From Rhodocyclaceae bacterium (GTDB lineage Bacteria > Pseudomonadota > Gammaproteobacteria > Burkholderiales > Rhodocyclaceae), in assembly GCA_016791085.1 (NCBI GenBank), contig JAEUNN010001028.1, positions 1 to 7,870 on the forward strand: a stretch of 7,870 nucleotides of DNA, in the 5' to 3' direction. Below the pieces are notes generated by a model, which was given only the letters and a program-made list of their open reading frames with translations, was not told the DNA's origin and did not search any database. Below, one piece after another: positions 1-5,799 of the stretch. Position numbers and translations under genes: made by a program. Each line of letters begins with the position of its first letter. Within the stretch, counting starts at the first letter, position 1.

Positions 1-1
1 C

Positions 2-271
2 GAAGTGGCGTTCCTCGAACTGATGCAGCCGGACCTGGAAACCGCGCTGTTGCGCCTGATCGCGGCCGGCAGCCGCAGCGTACTGGTGGTTCCCATGTTC
101 ATCGCCCAGGGCGGCCACCTCAAACGCGACCTGCCGGCGCAGATCGAGCGCTTGCGCGCCTGCCACGCCGGCATCACGATAGAACTTGCGCCGCCGGCCG
201 GTGAAGCGCCCGCCGTGCAGCGCGCCATGGCCGAGTGGATCGCCGGTCTGGCCGCCCTGCATCCGGCCTGA
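2..271 (+). CDS. cbiX: CbiX/SirB-type sirohydrochlorin chelatase, C-terminal part (5' end outside window)
   Basis: The frame is open from the left edge (first full codon at base 2) and stops with TGA at 269-271, so only the last 89 residues or so are present. The fragment looks like the C-terminal half of class II tetrapyrrole chelatases (CbiX, SirB, CbiK-like), soluble cytoplasmic enzymes that insert cobalt or iron into sirohydrochlorin for cobalamin or siroheme synthesis. The key visible motif is a hydrophobic strand, VLVVPMFIA, followed by QGGHLKRDLP. The His codon at 116-118 matches the conserved metal-binding histidine in the family's GxH...D(I/L)P motif. The preceding AFLELMQPDLETAL and the closing APAVQRAMAEWIAGL helix also fit. 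The partner histidine of the N-terminal half is off-window. Whether the metal is cobalt, nickel or iron cannot be told. The GTG at base 5 is an internal codon, not the start. Confidence 0.85.
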   Translation, partial: EVAFLELMQPDLETALLRLIAAGSRSVLVVPMFIAQGGHLKRDLPAQIERLRACHAGITIELAPPAGEAPAVQRAMAEWIAGLAALHPA

Positions 272-280
272 TGCGCAGCG

Positions 281-304
281 CCCGCAGGCCGCGCGGCTTG
301 CGGG
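281..304 (+). terminator. GC hairpin just after the chelatase gene, terminator-like without a T-tract
   Basis: Ten bases after the chelatase stop codon, 281-290 (CCCGCAGGCC) pairs with 295-304 (GGCTTGCGGG). This gives a 10-bp stem with one G-U pair and a GCGC loop. Position and strength suit a transcript 3' end. No run of T follows, so a classical intrinsic terminator is not shown; it may instead protect a Rho-dependent end. Confidence 0.45.
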
Positions 305-310
305 ATGCTG

Positions 311-342
311 CGCGGCGGTGCGCCTGCTTGCGCGCCGCCGCG
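311..342 (+). terminator. Second, longer GC hairpin in the same gap
   Basis: Bases 311-323 (CGCGGCGGTGCGC) pair with 330-342 (GCGCGCCGCCGCG) over 13 bp with a single G-T wobble, leaving a six-base loop, CTGCTT. It starts six bases after the preceding hairpin. No T-tract follows, so termination is inferred from position and stability only. It could equally be a structured leader or processing element. Confidence 0.45.
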
Positions 343-370
343 TGCAAATGTGGCAATGCCAGGGTTTGCA
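343..370. promoter_or_regulatory. Nested palindrome, possible operator upstream of the receiver/ATPase gene
   Basis: Two inverted repeats share nearly one centre. The outer arms are TGCAAA (343-348) and TTTGCA (365-370). The inner arms are TGGCA (351-355) and TGCCA (357-361) around a single A. Two bases separate the left arms and three the right arms. The one-base inner loop is too tight for a good RNA hairpin, which favours a DNA site for a dimeric regulator. It lies about 75-100 bases before the start at 445. No convincing sigma-70 promoter was found next to it, so the role is inference. Confidence 0.3.
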
Positions 371-444
371 ATGGGCGTGCGGCGCTCAAGTTTTGCCGCG
401 GCGCGACGTAAGTCAGCTTCGCCCCGCATTCCCTGTTGAATAGC

Positions 445-1359
445 ATGTTCGATGATCGCGTCAATATTGCCGTCACCCCGCACGCCCTGGTGCTGAGCGA
501 GGATGTGGATGTGCTGGCTGGCGTCGGTGCGGATCTCGCGACGGCCGGCTGGACCGTGTCCGGCCAGCCGCTGGCCATGCTCTGGCGCAGTGTCGGCGGT
601 GCCCCCTACCGGCCGCAACTGCTGGTCGTAGACGCCGCAACGCTGGATGCGCGCGCGGCGGAATTTCTGCAGCTGGTCGCCGCGGTCGGATCGGGCCCGG
701 CCACGGCATTGTTGCTTTTGCTGCCGGCCGGTGGCAGCCCCCCGGTGCAACAATCGCTGTTCCACGGCACGCTCAGTTTTGCGCTGCAACGCCCGTTTGG
801 CGCGCGCGAACTGCGCACCCTGGCCAGCGCCGCGCTGGAGCGTTGCCGCTGGCGCGAAGAATTGCGCGGTGCGCTGGGGTACTTCGCACCGCCGCTGCCG
901 GACGCGCGCGTATTGAAGCTGCGCGTGCGTACCCTGGCCGAAGCGACACAGGCGGCGCAATTTCTGGCGGCTTACGGCCCGGAACCGGACATGCTCGTGA
1001 TCGGCCTCATGGAACTGATTGCGAATGCCATCGAGCACGGCAACCTGGGCATCAGCTACCGCGAAAAAACCGCGCTATTGCTGGCCGGGGCATGGAGCGA
1101 CGAAGTCGAGCGGCGCATCCGCGAGCCGCAATATCGCGATCTGAGCGTCAGCGTCGAAATGCGGCGCGAACGCGAAAGCCTGCATTTTCTGATCGTCGAT
1201 CAGGGCCGGGGCTTCGATCCGCGGCCCTATCTTGCGCTCGACCCGCAACGCGCATTCGACCCCAACGGCCGTGGCATCGCCATGGCGCGCACCATCAGTT
1301 TTACCGAACTCGAATACCTAGGATGCGGCAATCGTGTCCTGGCCAGCGTACGTCTTTGA
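445..1359 (+). CDS. Receiver-like domain fused to an RsbW/SpoIIAB-type ATPase (predicted signalling protein)
   Basis: The protein has 304 residues from the ATG at 445. An in-frame TTG at 436 would add three residues. Neither start has a clear Shine-Dalgarno site, and ATG is preferred because the fold begins at once. Residues 10-130 resemble a response-regulator receiver: the strand HALVLSEDVDVL lines up with the usual acidic-pocket strand, D63 (LLVVDAAT) sits at the phosphoacceptor position, and RPF at 116-118 replaces the usual Lys-Pro. The first pocket acid is a serine (S18), so phosphorylation is uncertain. Residues 175-304 form a GHKL ATPase of the anti-sigma/serine-kinase class: N box ELIANAIEHGN (N194), G1 DQGRGFD (D252) and G2 GRGIAMAR (275-282). 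About 45 residues separate the N and G1 boxes, as I recall from similar receiver-ATPase proteins. No HisKA domain is present. Likely cytoplasmic; possible roles are partner switching or kinase control. The target is unknown. Confidence 0.85.
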   Translation: MFDDRVNIAVTPHALVLSEDVDVLAGVGADLATAGWTVSGQPLAMLWRSVGGAPYRPQLLVVDAATLDARAAEFLQLVAAVGSGPATALLLLLPAGGSPPVQQSLFHGTLSFALQRPFGARELRTLASAALERCRWREELRGALGYFAPPLPDARVLKLRVRTLAEATQAAQFLAAYGPEPDMLVIGLMELIANAIEHGNLGISYREKTALLLAGAWSDEVERRIREPQYRDLSVSVEMRRERESLHFLIVDQGRGFDPRPYLALDPQRAFDPNGRGIAMARTISFTELEYLGCGNRVLASVRL

Positions 1360-1669
1360 TTGCCTGTGCCGCGCGCCGGCAAGCCGCGCCACCGGACGGC
1401 GCCTTGCGCTCGTACTAACCCGCACTGCCCAGGCCGTGACGCCACGCGGCCCGGATGAACGCGGCTTGCGGGCGTGCCGGCCGGCCACGCATGATGCGCC
1501 CTGCCGAGAACCTAGCGGTGGCGGCATGCGGCGATTTATTCCTCAGCCCGCGCAGCGCGGGCAGTTCTATCGATTTCGCGCGCAGGCCGTGAGCGTATCC
1601 GGGGCATCCCGGCTTGAACGGCCGCGGCCGGCCGCCAGCGCCGTTGCGGGCGGACGCGGCGGCGCCGCT
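1360..1669. other. Non-coding stretch between convergent genes
   Basis: About 310 bases lie between the stop of the receiver/ATPase gene and the stop of the reverse ATPase gene. Frames crossing it translate to Arg/Ala/Pro-rich, low-complexity protein with no recognisable motif, so I call no gene. It contains a hairpin at 1546-1562, an imperfect GC dyad around 1472-1490, and self-complementary GGCC/CCGCGG stretches near 1619-1635. No tandem repeat, transposon end or tRNA-like fold was seen. Confidence 0.6.
1546..1562. terminator. Inverted repeat between convergent genes, possible weak bidirectional terminator
   Basis: GCCCGCGC (1546-1553) is followed, after one A, by its exact reverse complement GCGCGGGC (1555-1562). 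As RNA it would fold with about six pairs and a small loop. On the forward strand a weakly T-rich stretch, AGTTCTATCGATTT, follows. There is no proper T-run on either strand. It is called a terminator mainly because it lies where two converging transcripts must end. Confidence 0.3.
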
Positions 1670-2173
1670 TTAGTCGTCGCGGCGGCCGGAGTCCGGCCCG
1701 CTGATCAGGTCATTGGCCGCGGTGCCGCTGCGCCCGGACACCGGCACGCCCTGCGGGCGGCCGAATACGGCGACCAAAGTCGCGCCGAAACCGGGCGCCG
1801 CGTGCACGATGATGTCGCCGCCGGCCGCGCGGATTTCCTCGACCACCTTGCGCAAATTTTGCGCCACGCCGCAATCGTTGGGGTCGAAGCCGGGGCCGTC
1901 GTCGCTGATTGCCAGTCGGACTTCGAACGGCCCTTGTTCCAGTTCGACGTAAATTGGTTCGTGCGCGGCGTGCTGCATCGCATTGAACAGGGCCTCGGCG
2001 CCGAAATGCAGCAGTGCGGTTTCGACCTTTTCCGACAACTTGGGAAACCCGGCCGAAACGTCAAACACCACATGAGTACCGCGCGTCAGCGCTGCGTGTT
2101 TCACCACTTCGGCAAGCGCGGCCGGAAGACCGCGGCTGTCGGCAGGGAGAAACGATAGTGCATGGGCATGCAT
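1670..2173 (-). CDS. Stand-alone histidine-kinase-like ATPase domain (HATPase_c), N-terminally amputated kinase
   Basis: The protein has 167 residues from the ATG at 2171-2173. The next in-frame stop upstream is TAA at 2204-2206, so at most ten more residues could be added. Residues 55-137 match the GHKL ATPase of NarL/DesK-partner (HPK7-type) kinases: N box EALFNAMQHAA (N64), G1 DDGPGFD (91-97), AAGGDIIVHAAPGFGATL near 116-132. The glycine-rich G2 box is weak: around 101-107 it reads CGVAQNL, without the usual GxGL. Residues 8-25 resemble the segment that in HPK7 kinases follows the phospho-His helix, yet the His-containing helix and any sensor are missing and were not found in upstream frames. 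The polar tail 140-167 is unmatched. It could be a decayed kinase, or a working anti-sigma-like or kinase-regulating ATPase. It converges with the upstream gene and diverges from the PAS kinase. No clear ribosome site; a 4/6-4/6 sigma-70-like pair about 20-45 bases upstream is weak. Confidence 0.75.
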   Translation of the reverse strand: MHAHALSFLPADSRGLPAALAEVVKHAALTRGTHVVFDVSAGFPKLSEKVETALLHFGAEALFNAMQHAAHEPIYVELEQGPFEVRLAISDDGPGFDPNDCGVAQNLRKVVEEIRAAGGDIIVHAAPGFGATLVAVFGRPQGVPVSGRSGTAANDLISGPDSGRRDD

Positions 2174-2281
2174 GGCGAGGGCTCGAATATGGGAATGCCA
2201 TCGTTAGCGGCAAATTGTGCGCGGCCTTGAGCAAAACGCGGAGGCCCCGGGTGGTGCGGCTTTGCAGGCGTGCATTTGCGA

Positions 2282-2310
2282 TTGAATAAGTACCGTATCC
2301 GGCTTCTAAT
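2282..2310 (+). promoter_or_regulatory. Predicted sigma-70 promoter of the PAS histidine kinase operon
   Basis: TTGAAT at 2282-2287 (four of six matches to TTGACA) and TCTAAT at 2305-2310 (five of six to TATAAT) are separated by exactly 17 bases. The site lies in the most A+T-rich part of the divergent intergenic region. The expected transcript start is near 2317, giving a leader of about 57 bases before the ATG at 2374. Confidence 0.5.
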
Positions 2311-2313
2311 CGA

Positions 2314-2336
2314 CCGCCGCGCAAGCGCTGCGGCGG
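2314..2336. promoter_or_regulatory. Dyad at the predicted transcription start, operator or leader hairpin
   Basis: CCGCCGC (2314-2320) and its perfect reverse complement GCGGCGG (2330-2336) flank nine bases. It begins four bases after the predicted -10 box, so it would span the transcription start. As DNA it could bind a repressor; as RNA it could fold a 7-bp stem if transcription starts a little upstream. The function is inference. Confidence 0.3.
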
Positions 2337-2373
2337 CCTATAGTAGGCTGGCGCTTACCACCGACCACTGCCG

Positions 2374-5300
2374 ATGCCCAACGCAAGATCCCTGTTGTCG
2401 AGTGAGGTATGCAGCGGCCTCCGGGGCAATGCGAATGCGGCGTGCGCATGCGGGCGTGGGCCCGCGCCCGTCAGGCTCCGGCGCATCCTCGCCACGCTGG
2501 CTGGCGCGCTGCCATGGTCGGCCGGGTCTGCCGTGGCCGGACTGTACGCCGCGCCCGCGCCGGCTTCTGACAGCCTGAGCGCCGTGGCCGCTTTGCCCTG
2601 GATCGCCGCTGTGCTCGCTGCCGCGCTGTGCGTGGCGGTTGGTCTCGCTGTACGCGCATACAGGCGCGGGCGTGAGCAGGCCGCCGCGCTGCAAACCGCG
2701 CTGGCCGCCGCGCGTCCTTACGAACTGGCCGCCCGCAACGCCTGCGATGCGGTCTGGCAATACGAAATCGCCGCGCGCCGCTTCGTGCTGCTGCCACAGG
2801 CCGCCGGCCGCTCCCTGGCCGGCCTGCGCCCGGCCAGTCTGCGCGCGGCGCTGCGCCTGTTGCGCGGCGAACACCGGCGCAGACTGTTTGCGGCCCTCGC
2901 GGCCACCAGTCCGGCGCAAGCTGCGTTCGACGTCGACCTGGCGCTGCTATCGCCCGAGCCCGGGAACGGTCCGCTGTGGGTGCGTGTGCGCGGTTCCGTG
3001 CAGTTCCATGCGAGCGGCGGGATGGCCGTGCTGGGCGGGGCCATCAGCGACGTGAGCGCAGAGCGCCGGGCCGCCATCATGGCGACCCATTCCCAGGCCT
3101 TTCTGTCCCACCTCGTGGACGAGTTGCCGCTAGCGCTGGCCGTGCGCGACGCCAGCGGCGACCTGGTGCTGGCCAACCGCGCGCATACCGAAATGCTGGC
3201 GGCGGTGCGGCCGGATTCCGGCGCGAGCGGCCAGGCTGCGCACGAACTGGACGGCGGCGGCAGCGTCCGCACGCCCGATGCGGCGGTGCTGGCATCCGGC
3301 ATGCCGGCGGAAAGCGAACTCGAATACGAGGACCTGAGCGGGCGTCGCCAAACCTTGCTGGTGCGCAAGGTGCCCGCGCGCGACGGTGCCGGGGCGCCGT
3401 CGGTGCTGGCGCTCTACGTCAATATCAGCGAACTGCGCGAACAGTCGCGCCGCGTGCAGCGCTACCAGAATTTTCTCGAACGCCTGTTCGAGGCCATGCC
3501 GCATCCGCTCTGGGTGAAGGACGCCGACAGCCGCTTCCGCATGGCGAACCGGGCGTTTTGCGCCATGTTGCGCATGCCCGCCGAAGCGGTACTAGGGCGC
3601 ACCACGGCGGAACTATTCACGCCGCAGGAATCGGGCCAGTACCTGGTACAGGAAAGGCTGGCGTTCGGGCTGGGCAGCCACAGCGCCGAACACATGCTGA
3701 CCGACGCGCGCGGCGGGCGCCGCCGGGTGCTTACGCACATCGTGGCCTGCGAGGACGCCGAGGGCGACACGGTGTTGCTGGGTCTGGCCACGGATCTATC
3801 GGTGCTGCGCGCCACCGAGGGCGAATTGCGCGCCTCGCTGGAAAAACTGAGCCTGTTGTTCCAGCATGCCAAACACGGGCTGTTCCTGTGCACCTTCGAC
3901 GGAAGTTTCATCGATGCCAACCCGTATTGCTGTCAGTTGCTGGGCTTTACGGTGGAACAATTGCGGCGCCGGAATCTGGCCGCCATAGGCATAGACAGTT
4001 TGCCCAGTCAGATCGATACGCCACAAGGCAGTACGCTGCTTGAGACGGAATGCGACCTGACCAGCCGCAGCGCCGCAAAAATTCCCGTGGCGCTGGCGCT
4101 GCACCGGGTGTCCGGCTCGGACGGGACGCCCTATCTGTGGGGCATATTCGAAGATTTGACCGAACGCCGCCGCGCCAATGCGGCGCTCGCCGAGAGCGAG
4201 GCGCGCTATCGCGCGCTGGTGGAACAGACCAGCGTGGTGGTATGGGAAATGGATGCGGCCGGCGAACGCTACACCTACGTCAGCCCGCAAGCCGAGGCCT
4301 TGCTGGGATTTCCGCTGGCGGACTGGAGCGCGCCCGGCTTCTGGAGTGCGCGCGTATATCCGCAGGACCGCGAGGCCGCGCAGCGCAGCCGCTCCCAGGT
4401 TGGCGCCCGGCTCGATCTGCGTTCCGAATACCGCATGCTGCGCGCCGACGGCAGCGTGATATGGGTGGAAGACGTGTTGCGCGTGCATCGCAACGGCGAC
4501 GAAAAGGCCTTGCGCCTGTCCGGCGTGTTCATGGATGTCAGCGAGCGCAAGCGCACGGAACAGGCGCTGGCTGCCAGCGAGCGCCAGTTGCGCCGCATGC
4601 GCGACGAAATCCTGGCCGAGCGGCAGGTATTCATGGCGGGTCCCACGGTTGCGCTGCGCTGGCGCGCCGAGCCCGGCTGGCCGGTAGACTATGTGTCCCC
4701 CAACGCGGAGTCGGTATTGGGCTATGCCGCCAGCGAGTTCGTGAGCGGTCATCTCAAATTCGGCGAACTGGTCAGTTCCAGCGCGCGCGCCGAATTCGGC
4801 GTGCTGCTGCGCCGCATGCGCAGTTCGCAACTGCCTTATTTCGAAACCGAATTCGGCTTCCGGCACGGCAACGGCCACGCTTTGTGGGTGTATCTGTATG
4901 CCATCGCGCTGCGCGAGGAAGACGGCAGCGCCAGCGCCTTTCACGGCTACGTGCTGGACATTACCGACCGCAAGCGCGCCGAGGCGGAAGTGCAGCGGCA
5001 CCGCGATTCGCTGCAGGAAATCGTCGATGCGCGCACGGACGAATTGCTGCGCGCGACCAATGCCGCGGAACTGGCGCGCGCCCGGGCGGAACAAGCCAGT
5101 CAGGCCAAATCGACCTTTCTTGCCAACATGTCGCACGAACTGCGCACCCCCATGCATGCCGTGCTGAGTTACGCAAAACTTGGCGAAGCGCGCGTGGAAC
5201 AATTGCCCGCCGCCAAATTGCGCGAATATTTCCAGCGCATCAATCAGTCCGGTGCGCGCCTGCTGCACCTGTTGAACGACCTGCTCGATCTGTCCAAACT

Positions 5301-5799
5301 GGAAGCCGGCAAAATGCAGATGCAGCGTGGGCAGTGCGACATCGTTGCGCTGGCGCGCTCGGCCCTGGGCGAATTCGAGTCGCTGGCTTCGCAGCGCCAA
5401 CTGGCCCTGCGCCTCAGTTGCGACCGGCCGGCGCTGGAACTGCCCGCCGATGCGCAGCGCCTGGCCCAGGTGCTGTCGAACCTGCTGTCCAACGCGGTCA
5501 AGTTCAGTCCCAGCGGTCGTACCATCGATCTTGCCATCACCTCTACGCATGAGTTCGTCACGCTCACCGTGTCCGACGAAGGCGTGGGCATACCCGAAGC
5601 GGAACTCGATTCGGTATTCGACAAGTTCGTGCAAAGCTCCAAAACACGCACCGGCGCCGGCGGAACCGGGCTGGGCCTGGCGATTTGCCGCGAAATCGTG
5701 CAAGGCCATCATGGCCGCATACACGCGCAGAACCGGCCCGGCGGCGGCGCCCAATTTATCGTCGAACTGCCGCGCAACGGTGGAGCGGAACGGGCATGA
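2374..5799 (+). CDS. Membrane-anchored histidine kinase with six PAS domains
   Basis: This 1141-residue kinase starts at ATG 2374. Tandem in-frame TAG stops at 2341-2346 rule out a much earlier start; no strong ribosome site is seen. Two hydrophobic segments, about 38-58 (after RRIL) and 71-94, form a likely membrane hairpin with only a short external loop. Everything after YRRGREQ is then cytoplasmic. Six PAS/PAC-like units follow at roughly 118-230, 243-356, 366-478, 493-600, 610-725 and 750-868. Several end in the typical D(V/I/L)(S/T)(E/D)RKR linker, and the last two share a YVSPxAExxLG motif. The first two are the most diverged. A helical linker leads to HisKA at about 909-975 (SHELRTP, phospho-His H921). 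The ATPase has N1040 (NLLSNAVKF), DEGVGI (D1068), an F box DKFVQS and GTGLGL (1097-1102). All catalytic boxes are intact. There is no C-terminal receiver, so it must act through a separate regulator, none of which is in the window. The PAS ligands cannot be read from sequence. Confidence 0.95.
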   Translation: MPNARSLLSSEVCSGLRGNANAACACGRGPAPVRLRRILATLAGALPWSAGSAVAGLYAAPAPASDSLSAVAALPWIAAVLAAALCVAVGLAVRAYRRGREQAAALQTALAAARPYELAARNACDAVWQYEIAARRFVLLPQAAGRSLAGLRPASLRAALRLLRGEHRRRLFAALAATSPAQAAFDVDLALLSPEPGNGPLWVRVRGSVQFHASGGMAVLGGAISDVSAERRAAIMATHSQAFLSHLVDELPLALAVRDASGDLVLANRAHTEMLAAVRPDSGASGQAAHELDGGGSVRTPDAAVLASGMPAESELEYEDLSGRRQTLLVRKVPARDGAGAPSVLALYVNISELREQSRRVQRYQNFLERLFEAMPHPLWVKDADSRFRMANRAFCAMLRMPAEAVLGRTTAELFTPQESGQYLVQERLAFGLGSHSAEHMLTDARGGRRRVLTHIVACEDAEGDTVLLGLATDLSVLRATEGELRASLEKLSLLFQHAKHGLFLCTFDGSFIDANPYCCQLLGFTVEQLRRRNLAAIGIDSLPSQIDTPQGSTLLETECDLTSRSAAKIPVALALHRVSGSDGTPYLWGIFEDLTERRRANAALAESEARYRALVEQTSVVVWEMDAAGERYTYVSPQAEALLGFPLADWSAPGFWSARVYPQDREAAQRSRSQVGARLDLRSEYRMLRADGSVIWVEDVLRVHRNGDEKALRLSGVFMDVSERKRTEQALAASERQLRRMRDEILAERQVFMAGPTVALRWRAEPGWPVDYVSPNAESVLGYAASEFVSGHLKFGELVSSSARAEFGVLLRRMRSSQLPYFETEFGFRHGNGHALWVYLYAIALREEDGSASAFHGYVLDITDRKRAEAEVQRHRDSLQEIVDARTDELLRATNAAELARARAEQASQAKSTFLANMSHELRTPMHAVLSYAKLGEARVEQLPAAKLREYFQRINQSGARLLHLLNDLLDLSKLEAGKMQMQRGQCDIVALARSALGEFESLASQRQLALRLSCDRPALELPADAQRLAQVLSNLLSNAVKFSPSGRTIDLAITSTHEFVTLTVSDEGVGIPEAELDSVFDKFVQSSKTRTGAGGTGLGLAICREIVQGHHGRIHAQNRPGGGAQFIVELPRNGGAERA
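5782..5799 (+). promoter_or_regulatory. Translational coupling site: Shine-Dalgarno-like stretch and ATGA overlap
   Basis: The stop codon of the PAS kinase (TGA, 5797-5799) overlaps the start codon of the next gene (ATG, 5796-5798). A purine-rich GGAGCGGAA at 5782-5790 lies 5-10 bases before the ATG. Together these indicate re-initiation or coupled translation of the two sensors from one mRNA. Confidence 0.7.

Noticed and set aside
292..304. 13-base direct repeat CGCGGCTTGCGGG, also at 1460-1472
   Set aside because: One pair of 13-base matches is about what chance gives in G+C-rich sequence of this length, and the flanks do not match.
351..376. Possible sigma-54 promoter (TGGCA ... TTGCA)
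   Set aside because: The GG and GC doublets of TGGCA and TTGCA are 14 bases apart rather than 10. The only 10-base pairing (GG 363-364, GC 375-376) lacks the rest of the consensus. The pattern is better described as a nested palindrome.
843..1418. 191-codon forward frame inside the receiver/ATPase gene
   Set aside because: It is a frame-shifted shadow of the ATPase domain, Arg-rich and without motifs.
1360..1669. Possible small gene or remnant in the gap between convergent genes
   Set aside because: No frame shows a motif, a plausible start with a ribosome site, or similarity to neighbouring proteins.
1334..2158. 274-codon forward open frame overlapping the reverse ATPase gene
   Set aside because: Its second half is antisense to the N, G1 and G-rich regions of the solo ATPase; its first half is Arg/Ala-rich with no motif. 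The reverse gene explains the conservation better.
2339..2344. TATAGT as an alternative -10 box for the PAS kinase gene
   Set aside because: There is no acceptable -35 hexamer 16-18 bases upstream; the pair at 2282-2310 is a better fit.
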